Assembly (NCBI GenBank): GCA_026874595.1
Contig: CM049317.1
Span: 11,972,382-12,036,381 of the forward strand
DNA: 64,000 bases
Direction: 5' to 3'
Origin: Sipunculus nudus
Lineage: Eukaryota; Annelida; Sipuncula; Golfingiida; Sipunculidae
The position numbers and the translations under genes are program-made. This document shows, piece after piece, positions 13,284-24,300 of this stretch. The notes under the pieces are model-generated. The model searched no databases, had not been told where the DNA came from, and was given only the letters and a program-made list of their open reading frames with translations. The first letter of the stretch is position 1. Each line of letters starts with the position of its first letter.

Positions 13284-13633
13284 GTATTTTCATTATTTAC
13301 TTACCGTTACTGTTTACCATAAATTGACCTTCCGTTATCCCAATACAGTTCCCAATTTTTCTGTTTAGTTCAACAGGTCACCTTATTAAATTATCAAAGC
13401 AAAAAAAAAAAAAAAAACTTTAAGTAAATAAATGTAGTCTGTTCTAAATAAGAGCATATGCGATGAGAATAATGATTCTAAGAAGCATTTGAGTAAGAAG
13501 AGTCTTCCATCAAACAGAGCTATTATAATATCTTGCTCATAGAGAATTCGGTGAATTAAGAGGGGTTTAATTTTGTATTTCCTTAGTAAAACTAAGAAGA
13601 CTTCGGAAATTTAATGTCGAGGGATATTCTAGA

Positions 13634-13740
13634 TTAACTCCAGTTCTGAGTTAGGTAAACCGTCTTCTTTCTAATCAAAGGAAACACAATGGCTTTCACG
13701 AGACAATTTAATAATTCTGGATGGCAGAACTAAAGTCAAA
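13634..13740 (+). pseudogene. Broken A-type module exon
   Basis: Readable as GKPSS, stop, SKETQWLSRD followed by DGRTKV, aligning to the A module's RKPSP..SKERNW+SQD. It has an in-frame TAA and lacks a clear acceptor, so it is probably a dead copy. Confidence 0.5.
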
Positions 13741-13842
13741 AAAGTTTGTCGTTCGCTTCGTCAATGCAATTGAAAAAAAGTTTGAATTTAGTAACAGGAT
13801 ATACGCATCATAAATCGTCTCAGTGACGTGATATTTACATAA

Positions 13843-13856
13843 TATTTAACAGAGTT
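13843..13856 (+). repeat. Target-site duplication, left copy
   Basis: tatttaacagagtt, identical to 17381-17394, immediately before the poly-T run (minus-strand poly-A) of the LINE. Confidence 0.9.
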
Positions 13857-16800
13857 TTTTTTTTATTCACTCCAAGGAAAAATACATGTTTTTGCAATCA
13901 CATTCATGCTAGTCTACATACATATAAACTTGTACATAATAACAAGTCGCATTAACATGAAACCATCCCCTCCCCCTCAAACTTCACATACATACCCCTA
14001 CATGGATACACACATACTCGTCAAATAACTATATATGTATATACTACAATTCTTCCTCCTGATAAAATACTGGATTTTTAACTAAATATTCTGTCCATCT
14101 CTTTTTAAATAAGTCAGTTTTATTATTTTTCTTGGCTATAAAATACTCAAGTCTTGCATATTCCAATATAAACTGTATACAGGCTTCAACATTGAGCTTT
14201 TTTTTGCCTTCCTGCACTGCTCAATATATCTTTCACCCAAAATTAATATGATATTTATTAAATCCTTTTCCTCTTTGTTACCATAAAATATTTCAGTTTT
14301 CTGAACTGTTAGGTTTATTTTTTGCCTCTGACACCATATTCCAAGTTCATTCCAAAACTGTTTTGTCATACTGCATTCCCAGAAAAGATGCAGTAATGTT
14401 TCACAATCTGTATTACAGAATGTGCAGTTATCAAAATAAAAAAAAATAATTATTAACTAAAATATCTTGTAAAAACTTGTATTGGAATACCACTGACTTC
14501 GTATCATATAAAACTTTATGTTGCAGCTGATAAACCCAAGAACAATTTTCTGGTGTAATTAATACATATTTGGACACTTTAGGTTTCGACTGTGGACAAG
14601 GGCACAAATATCTGTTTTGTTTACATTTTGTTTAGTGGAATCATTCGGTTATGACACATTACATATGATTCATTTCGGGAACTTTCTACACATTCTTTGT
14701 TGTCATTCCTTTCAGTTTCAGTACTTAAAGTATCACTTTCTCTGTTTAGTTGTAATTTCATTACCTGAACTACTAATGTGTACAACTGAAGGAAATGAGC
14801 CCCTTTTAATCCTTTTGAATTCCAATATTCAAATGAGATAATATGGTTCCATTCATCAAATAGATCCTGTACTCTTTTAATGCCAATCTTATAAAAGCTC
14901 GGCCAAACAATAGTTTCTCCATTCCATACAAAATGTTGATTATGCCATATATATTGTTCTTTTATGCCTATATGTAAAAAATAATCTATTTTTAAAAAGA
15001 TACCAACTCTGTATGATCTCTCTGTAAAAATCTCCTAACATATCTAAATTTAACAATTTTGGGTCATAGTTACAATCAAATAAAATGCGGATATTACTGC
15101 AGACTTTCTTTAAATTAAACAGTTGTAATTCCACAACTGTATCCATGGTCTACTTTCACTCCTAAGATATCTCTTAATCCACTGAACTCTTGAAGCTAGA
15201 ACCATAGATTCTAAGTGTGGTGCTTTCATGCCCCCTTTACTAAGTTCTTGTATCAGCACTGATCTCTTTATTCTTTCCCTTCCATCATTCCATAAAAAGT
15301 TAAATATATTTTTATTGATTATTTTTTTAACTCAGCTGAGATACTACAATTTGAAAATATGTATTGAAATTTTGATATAACAAAACTTTTAACAATTTGA
15401 ATTTTTCCTTGAGGTGTTAAATTTCTTTGACGCCAGAGTTTTAATGTCTTATTCATTTGATTTATCTTTAATTCTATATTAAGGGCATCACATGCTTATT
15501 TATCATAAGATATATATATACTCCAAGGAGTTTAATGGGCTTATCTGACCACCTTATACCTAATGGCTTTGCTGTATTGGATCTAGTCTTTCCTAGCCAC
15601 AGTCCTTCTGATTTCTCTCTATTTATCTTAAGACCACTGTACCTCCCAAACTCCTCAACTCTCCTTAATAATAACTTACCAGATTTCATGTCAGACAGTG
15701 GCTATTGTGTCGTCTGCATATTGTAATAATTTTATTTGGTCGGTCCCAATCGAAATTTCATTTATATGTGAATCTGCCCTTTATTTTAGTGGCCAGTATT
15801 TCAAAAATTAATATAAAAATATAAGGGGACACAGGATCACCCTGTCTGACACCTCTTTCTAATTCAAAATATGTAGAGGTTACTCTGTTATTAATAATAC
15901 AGCTGCTAATATCTGTATATAAGACTTTAATCCATGATACAAATTTATTGTCAAACTGGAATTTCTTAAGCACTGCAAACAAAAACTCCCATTCTAAGGA
16001 GTCAAAAGCTTTTTCCATATCCACAGAGATAATCATTCCAGACATGTTTTTTTCTTTTGTATAATCCAGTAAATCATTTATAAATCTAATAATTTCTCCA
16101 ATATATCTGTCTTTTACATATCCGATTTGATTATGATGAATAAGTTTTGGCATTATGTTTGTTAATCTTCTAGCTAAGGTTTTTGATATTATTTTGTAAT
16201 TTGTGTTTAAAAGAGAAATTGGCCTCCAGTTTTCAACAAAGTACGATCTTTCTTTTTATCCAGAAGAGTAATGACTGCTTGTCTTTGTGATGAGGATAAT
16301 GTTCCATCCACAAGTGACTTATTAAAAGAATCAAGTAGTAAAGGACCAAAATGTGGCCAAAGTTTTTTGTAAAATTCTGTTGGTAGCCCATCATTACCAG
16401 GACTCTTGCCGTTATGAATTGAATTTATTGTTTGGTGACATTCTTCCATTGTAAGTGGTTTACTAAGAAATTCATTATCTTCTTTTGAAAGAATTGGAAT
16501 ATCAATATCAGACAAATACTGTTCAATCTGGTCAACTGATGTAGAGAGATTTGATGAATATAACTTTGTATAAAATTCTTGTTCAAGCTTTAGAATCTCC
16601 TTAGGATCTGATGTAAACTCCCCTGTGTCCTTCTTTAATTTTCGAACCCATTTCCCAAGAGTGTTAGTTTTCTCTAAATTTAAAAAATACTTTGAACTTT
16701 TCTCTCCCTTCTCAAACCACCTGACTTTTGACCTTAATATTAGACCTTGGGTTTTATAATTATCTATCTCCTCCAGTTCTTGTTTAACTGTCTGAATTTC

Positions 16801-17380
16801 CCTAATGTAATCTTCTTTATCATTACTGTCTGCATCAATTATTTTAATCTGTAGATCTTTTAACTTGTTTTGTAAATCTCTTCCCCTTTTACCTGCAAGT
16901 TGTTTATTTTTCCTTACTAAAATTGTCTTATTTTGTATTTCATTGCTTCCCATTTAATCCTCTGATCCGACACATTTTCATATTCTTCTAACCACTTAGA
17001 TTTGGCTGATACTATCTCCTCCATTATCTTATGTTTATCTAATAACCCTACATTTAGTTTCCAGATCCCCGCACCCTTATGGTTGTTCTCCATTACTTCT
17101 AAACTAATTTGTAATTTAATACCAGAGCGGTCTGACTTTACATATGGCAATATATTTGTTTCTTTTACAAAATCCTGCAACTGTTCTGAAATAAGCCAAT
17201 AATCAAGCCTTGAAGCTTTCTTTTCACTTTTGATTCTCCAAGTGAATTCCCTTTTGAGAAGATTTTTAATTCGCCAAATATCATACAGATTAAGGTCATT
17301 GATAATTTTTTTCACCACATTCCTAACCTTGTCTTTGGAACAAAGTTGTCCCCCTTCTCTGTCCAGAATTTTACATAAAG
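13857..17380 (-). mobile_element. 5'-truncated L1/Tx1-like LINE
   Basis: A 3524-bp insertion read on the minus strand. Perfect 14-bp target-site duplications flank it, and the poly-A tail appears as poly-T at 13857 onward, so both ends are defined. The 5' end falls inside the endonuclease domain. Flanking sequence carries A/B exon remnants, so the element landed in an intron or intergenic part of the module array. The clade is assigned from endonuclease and reverse transcriptase motifs and the C-terminal zinc-knuckle style, by recognition only. Confidence 0.92.
13857..17380 (-). pseudogene. LINE ORF2 remnant: endonuclease, RT, zinc knuckle
   Basis: Reading from 17380 downward: a partial endonuclease C-terminus (RLDYWLISEQLQDF, SDRSGI, GIWKLNVGLL); a linker (WFEKGEKSSKYFLNLEK); the RT fingers (NGKSPGNDGLPTEFYKKLWP at about 16440-16365); the palm motif MIISVDMEKAFDSLEWEF at about 16040-15985; RGVRQGDPVSPYIF at about 15855-15815; YADD at about 15720; LKINREKSEGLWLG at about 15620; and a CCHC-like C-terminus (CTFC....CETLLHLFWEC at about 14425-14360). 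The frame is broken by several stops and shifts, for example near 16205, 15755, 15470 and 14380, so the element cannot be autonomous. It is moderately decayed, although its target duplications are still perfect. Confidence 0.9.
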
Positions 17381-17394
17381 TATTTAACAGAGTT
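17381..17394 (+). repeat. Target-site duplication, right copy
   Basis: tatttaacagagtt, identical to 13843-13856, at the truncated 5' end of the LINE. Confidence 0.9.
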
Positions 17395-17931
17395 GAAAAT
17401 GTAGATGCGAATCTGCATTCGATGAGGAAACGATGACTCTTCAAGAAGGGGAAAATTATAGTGTAAAAAGGCTTACTACGAGCATGTCTGAGGAAACTAA
17501 TGAAGAAATCCTAGTTGGCTTTCGATTTTGAAATGTTCAGCGATAATCCATTGCCCAATGGACAACAAAACTGATAGAATAATCTCTATTTACTGATCGT
17601 CACTACACATTTTAAACCGTCGTACAGTGAAAAAAGTCGACGAGAAAGGTAGAATTGTCCAATAAATAGAGGATTTTTTTTATAAATTGTTTGCTAGATC
17701 GACTGGGTGGTAAAATTATACAATAGGACAGGTCACACACGCTTTAATCTGTTCAATTAGGAATATGTTTGGTAAAGAAATACAGAAGAAAACTTGACGA
17801 CTTACCTAATTGAATGTGTCTCCCCTGCAGAAAAGACCACTTTATTTCTAGTATATGGGTGGCCAGAGAAGTCTTAAATAGAGGGTTATATTCATTTTGT
17901 TATATACATATTTATTCTTCAATTTATTGAG
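17395..17931. other. Non-coding spacer after LINE
   Basis: Sequence between the LINE target duplication and the first intact A exon. I see no exon with good splice sites here. Confidence 0.4.
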
Positions 17932-18030
17932 GTTATCTCTAAACGGGAGTCTCGTAAACCGTCTGCAGTGAGTTTACAGGAAAAACTATGTCGTTCACAA
18001 GACGAAACGGATATCTCTGAAGCACAAAAT
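17932..18030 (+). CDS. A-type module exon (intact)
   Basis: 99 bp, phase 0, donor gtaagt. Starts VISKRESRKPSAVS and continues CRSQDETDISEAQN. It has a Cys where most copies have Trp or Leu. The acceptor is attgag, preceded by a T-rich tract. Confidence 0.6.
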
Positions 18031-18310
18031 GTAAGTGACGTCAGAATTGTCATGATTACATCTTTTTGGCGAAAAAATGTAATATATTTATTGATATTAT
18101 GAACGCCTCCACAAATCGTTAAAAGTGTAAGTGAACTTACTGGTAGTGTAATAGATAAATAAAAAATGATACTTTTCACACAGCAATACAGGATACAAAG
18201 ACTGCTCCGTGCAGAAGTGGATGATGTCACTGGAAAAAGAACACCGGTAATATGCATATATACTAAGCTGATGTGTACCACGATATGTTATTGATGTAAT
18301 TACATAAATA

Positions 18311-18358
<48 letters not shown>

Positions 18359-21300
18359 TCACGGGGCAGCTGCCTTGCGTGGATTTCTAGACGAGCATCG
18401 TCCCAGCTGTCGCGTTCGCTAAAGGATATGCCGGTTTCTGCGTGTGGATCCTGTTGCTCATCGGGGACCTCATATCCTCTTGCTTTCCAACTGGGCACGT
18501 TGGTGACCGGAACGTCTCTCTGCTCGGCTTTGTTTCATCTGCGTCTTCAACTTCAAATAATTACATTACTCCTATGGAGTACTCATAAAACGGGTACCAC
18601 ACCCATCCGATTGAAGCGCCAGGAGGCTTAAGACATCTGCAGTTAGTCATTTGGCAGGGGTGATGGAGGTGTGGGATAAGTCGGATCGCGGGCTATTTCA
18701 TTTTGCTGAATGCGAATCTGGTGAATTCTATGATGACATTCTAGATGAATTTCAATTTGGGCGTATCTTAAACAGGACCCAATTGTTTAGGTAGCTTGAT
18801 AACAGAGAAGGTTAAGATTATAAGGGGTTTAATTGTTATTTACAGTTAAAATTTAAAGATGAATTGCGAATGTTTAATGTTAAGTGACAGTTCTATCAAT
18901 TCTATGTAGGTTATCTCTAAACGGGAGTCTCGTAAACCGTCTCCGGGTAGCTCAAGGGAAAGGCAGCATCGTCCAAGAGACAAAACAAAAGACTCTGACC
19001 AACAAAAGGCAAGTGAAGTCATATTAACAAAGAATCAGTCAATGATTCAATTTACACATATTGTTTTCAATTTTGTAATATTAATGTGAATGATGCTGCT
19101 TTATATTATAGGATAAGATTGTAATGTAAAAACATTTCATATAGGCATCTGCGGTCATTGGGGAAAGTGCGACTGGTCCAGGCGGAGCACACATCACAGG
19201 AAGGACCCCGGTATTTGCCCCTTTAAAAATTTTTTCTCCAAAAATGTAAAAAGGTTGCAATGTTTCAATGCAACTTGAATATTGTTTACTATTTTCAAAA
19301 ATGAATAAAAGCTGAATAATTAAAAAGTCTACATGCAAACATTTGGTCGAGGGACATTCTTGGATATATACAGGTTATTTCAAAACGGGTGGCACGAAAA
19401 CCCTCTCCTGTGTGTTGAGAGGAAAGGAATTGGCGGTCGCAAGATGAATCTGATGACTCTGAAAAACAAAAGGTAAATTAGTCACTAATTTGTTTGAGCG
19501 GAAGTCTATGTAGGTGCATTTTTATGCTCTATTAAGTTTATGTTTGCTGTATAACATGATTGTCTTCAGGTTCATTTTGGATGTCTGAACTGGAGATGAG
19601 TTGCGTAGGTTTGGGTTTAGTGCATTCCATAAACCGGAATGGTGCATGCTACGTATAAAGATCATTCACCAGCTCTCCTGGAACTTTTGGGTATATGAAA
19701 CATAAACTTGTCACTAGACCGAAGACACGGTTGTCGTCTATAGGTTAACAACAGCTTTTTAAGGTGAACAACCCTCAAAGGAGACAAGAATATTTTTTAT
19801 ATCAATCTCTGACTGACTAGTAGCCAGTGCAATGCCTTCAGAACTGGACAAATGTGATCCATGTTGCGCGTACTTGTAATAACACATGCAGCACAGTTCT
19901 GAGCAACCTGAAGGGATAAAGAATTTGAATTGTACATATTATATACAAAAGCCGATTGTTGTAGTCCAGTGTGGACAGGTGAGTTGGTGGCTGTTCAAGA
20001 TGCGTCCTTGGTGAGACCTGTGGTTTAATCCGGTTTAATCATCTCCGATCTTGACAACAGGGTTGCAAGCATTGTCCAGACTGGGTGTAACTGAACGATG
20101 GATATGGGTGATGGGACCAAGCAGAGGATAGGGGGATAGACAGACTCCTGTGGGACACCTATGTGGAGAGGGAGTGTTGGGGACCTGGAACCCGCGGCTT
20201 CAATGACCTATTGTCTACCAGCCAATAAGTGGCACATCTTGCACACTAAACGTATGTTCCAGTCGGTCCAGGATAATTTATTTACTCACCGTATCAAATG
20301 CCGCGGAGAGGCCAAACATAAGGAATATGCTCTCTACACTATCCATGGCCATGTCGATATCAATCTTCATATTTAAGAGTACCGTCTCAGAGTTATGTCC
20401 ACAAGAATAAGCAGACTGAAGGGGTCATGCAGATCATTGTTTTTGATGTGTTCTACAAGCTAGTCCGCAATAATTCCCTCAATCAGTTTGTCTAAGAAAT
20501 TGAAGTTTGACACAGGCCATAGTTCTTGAGGATGTTTTGATTAAAACGTGGTTTCTTGAAGAGCGGTGTAACAAAAGCTGACTTGAGGCTGCGATGTAAT
20601 ATTATAAAAGTCTGTGTATTCTGTAAAACTGAGTTATCAAAGAAGCTTGATCCAAGAGAAGGCCGGGATAAGGTTTCATCGTTATACATTTGTAACACTT
20701 AAAGACGAAATATTATGTTGAGTAACATTCCTATATGAAGTTAGGCTAGCTCTAAATGGGAGTCTTGTAAACAGTCAAAATGTGAGCTCACGCGAAATAC
20801 ACTGTAGATCACAAGAAAAAAATGACTCTGAACAACAAAACGCAAGTAAAGTTATATTTACATTAAATAAGTGAAACCTTCAAACAAATTGGTTTAGATA
20901 AAGTATAATTTAAGTCAGTGAGGCTGCCTGATATAATAGGATAACATTATAATGTAGAAACTTTCATACAGGAAGCTGCAGTCAACAGGCACAGTATGAT
21001 TAGTTGAGAACAGGAAGTTCAAAGTACAAGGACTCCGGTGTTTTCCATATTTTCTCGACGTATTTTTATCTTTATTTCATGTGTAAAATGATCTTAATTT
21101 GCCACATGATAACAGTATGCTACCGTCAACAGCTCTGTCTACTTTTACCTAATTCCGTTTGAAATAGTCACACAGTTACAAATTTTACAATCGGAAACAT
21201 TTCGATCACATATCGTGTATTTTTTTTCACAAAACATGAGTAATTAATCTAGAATTATGTTAAAATATCGTAACTTGGAAGGGTATGATAGCATATTTTA

Positions 21301-24300
21301 TCAGTTATAAACTTTTAATGTTTATATGCGAAATTGTTAGCTAGATTCACATTCCTTAACATATACAAGTTATCTCCAAACGGGAGAGTAGTAAACCTTC
21401 TCGTTCGAGTTCAAAGGAATGGCATTGGCGATCACAAGATGAATATAATAACTCTGAAAATCTTTCATACAGGAATCAGCAGTCAGTACACAAAGTGCGA
21501 TTGCTCCAGTTGACGATGCTCAAAGTGCAAGGACTCCGGTATTTTCAATATTTTTGCTCGCCCTTATCAAATATCCTAGTGTTATAAAAAGGTATTAAGT
21601 TGCAAGATAAATATCATACAATATCATGAGTATAAAATTTGTCCACTCATTTATAATTCAGTTTGAAACAGTCACACACGTACACATGTAAAGATTAGAA
21701 ACATTTCGATCAGAAACAAACATATATATTTATGAGGTTTTGTGAGTAAGAAATCTAAAATTAAGTTAAAACTTTGTGCTAAGCGAGGGTTATGAAAACA
21801 TATTTTATTGATAAGAAACTGGTACCTGTTAATGTTTACTTGCGAAATTAATCGGTCGAGTGACATTCCTAAATATACCCAGGTCATCTCCAAACGGCAT
21901 TCGCGTAAACCGTCTCTGGCGAGTCCAAGGGAAAGGAATTGGCGGTCACAAGATGAATGTGATAATTCTGAAAGACTAAAGGTAAGTAAAGTCAATTTGT
22001 CAATGTTTCATTTGTTGAAAAAAAATCTTTATATCTAGTGTTAGGATGATCGTCTCCGCAAATCATTAAAAGCCCGAGTGAGCCCACTAATATTTTAGTA
22101 GATCATATAAAAATTAGGAATATTATCACACAGGAACCAGTCTTCAGTAAACAAAGGCTGTCTGGCCCAAAAAGGGGTGATGACTCTGCAGAAAGAACAA
22201 AGGTATGTTCCATATTAAATTACCATTACTTTTCATGTTTACGTGTACTGCTATTGCGTAATTCCTTGGTTTAAAACTAAAAAAAATCTGTTTCCTGGTA
22301 GAATGGGATGCTAAAAATGTATCAGAAACACAGTAAAGGGAAACATATCGAAGCAGTTTCCAGGAGAATATTTTCTTCTACCGATTGGCAGAAGTTGTAT
22401 CAGTGAACAAGCAATATATAGACCAATGGATGGAATCAGTAATGTACATATAAAATAAGGTGTACTCCAGGCCCTTTTATTTTTGCTGAGTTCATATATG
22501 ATAAAACTAACACAGAAATCCGCTTTGGGTCAAGAGATTTAAGTGTCTGTCAAAAAGTAGACCTATTAAAGCACTCTGGTCACAGAAAGGCACGAGATGA
22601 AGGTGGTTTAACGATTATACACGGGTCAAATTTATTGATAAATTACACGAAAATTATTGTCGAGTGATATTCCTACATGTATATAGGTTTTCTCTGAACG
22701 GGATTCACGCAAACCATTTCCCGCGAGTTCCAGGTAAAGGAATTTGTGGTCACAAATTCAATCTGATAACTTTGAATGACATAAGGTAAGTGAAATCAGA
22801 ATTTTTATCAGTAGAGCTTGCGCAAAAATGGTTAGATTCAGTGATAGGATAAACGTCTCCTAAACATTAAATAATCTTTGTGAGCTCACTGATAGTTAAG
22901 TAGATTATCTAAAAGCGAGGAAAATTCATTCTCACACAGAAATCTGTAGTAAGTGAACAAAGACCGCCTATTCCAGAAGAGAAAAATGACAGTGCAAATG
23001 AAACTAAGGTAAGTGTCATATTGAATTACCCTTACTGGACATATCTGGGGTATATACGCGCATTCTGCTATTGACACAATCACTTAGTGTAAAATTATGA
23101 AAATCTCCGTTTTCAAATAGACAGGCAAGTTTTAAATGTATTTACCGTACAGTAAATGGAAACATGTCGAAGCCGAGAGTATATTCTTTTATCGAAGTGG
23201 CAGAGGTCGTATCAATGAATTGTCAATTTATTGACCAGTGGGTTAAAAGAGTGATGGACTTGTTTAATAAGTTTCACCACAGGTCCTCCTGATTTTAGTT
23301 TTTTTTTTGTTTGCTGTGGGCATATATGCTGAAACTAACGCAGGAGTCAATAGATTTATATGTTTATCACAGAGTAGACCTATTAAAGCACTCTGGTTCA
23401 AGAGAGCAATGGGAAAATGAAGGTTTACTGATTATACCCCGGTAAAATCTAAAGATAAATTACGCTAAATTTAATGTTGAGTGACATTCTCTCATGTATG
23501 CAGGTTATCTCTAAACGGGAATCGCTTAAACCGTCTCCCATGAGTTCAAAGGAAAGGAATTTGGGGTCCCAAAATGAATCTGGTTACCCTGATGGACAAA
23601 AGGTAAGTGAAGTCAGAAATGTTATTATTTAATGCTTAATAGAGTAGACCTATTAAAGCACTCTGGTAATAGAGTAGACCTATTTAAGCACTCTGGTCCT
23701 AGAGAGCAATAGGAAAAGGGAGGTTTACTGGTCATACCCCGGTAAAATCTAAAAAAAAGATAAATTACGCAAAATTTAATGTTGAATGACATTCCTACAT
23801 GTATGCAGGTTATCTCTAAACGGGAACGACGTGAACCGTCTCCCACGAGTTCAAAGGAAATGGATTTGGGGTCGCAAAATGAATCTGGTTACCCTGATGG
23901 ACGAAAGGTAATTCAGAAAAATCATAGTTATATTTGTTGAAAAATTCCTTAATATCTAGTGATAGGGGGACGATAGGATTTAGGTTGAATATTATAAAAA
24001 TCTGTTTCCGGATAGAATTGGAAGCTGAACATGTATCAGATACACAGTAAAGGGAAACATATCGAAGCAGTTTCCAGGAGAAAATTTTCTTTTACCGATT
24101 GGCAGAAGTTGTATCAGTGAACTAGCAATATATAGACCAATGGATGGAATCAGTAATGTACCTATAAAATAAGGTGTACTCCAGGCCCTTTTATTTTTGC
24201 TGAGGTCATATATGATAAAACTAACACAGAAATCCGCTTTGGGTCAAGAGATTTAAGTGTCTGTCAAAAAGTAGACCTATTAAAGGACTCTGGTCACAGA

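Noticed and set aside
18097-18498. 133-codon minus frame ending in a long YIYIYI run
   Set aside because: The YI run is a translated TA microsatellite. Only the GC-richer start might be a mobile-element fragment.
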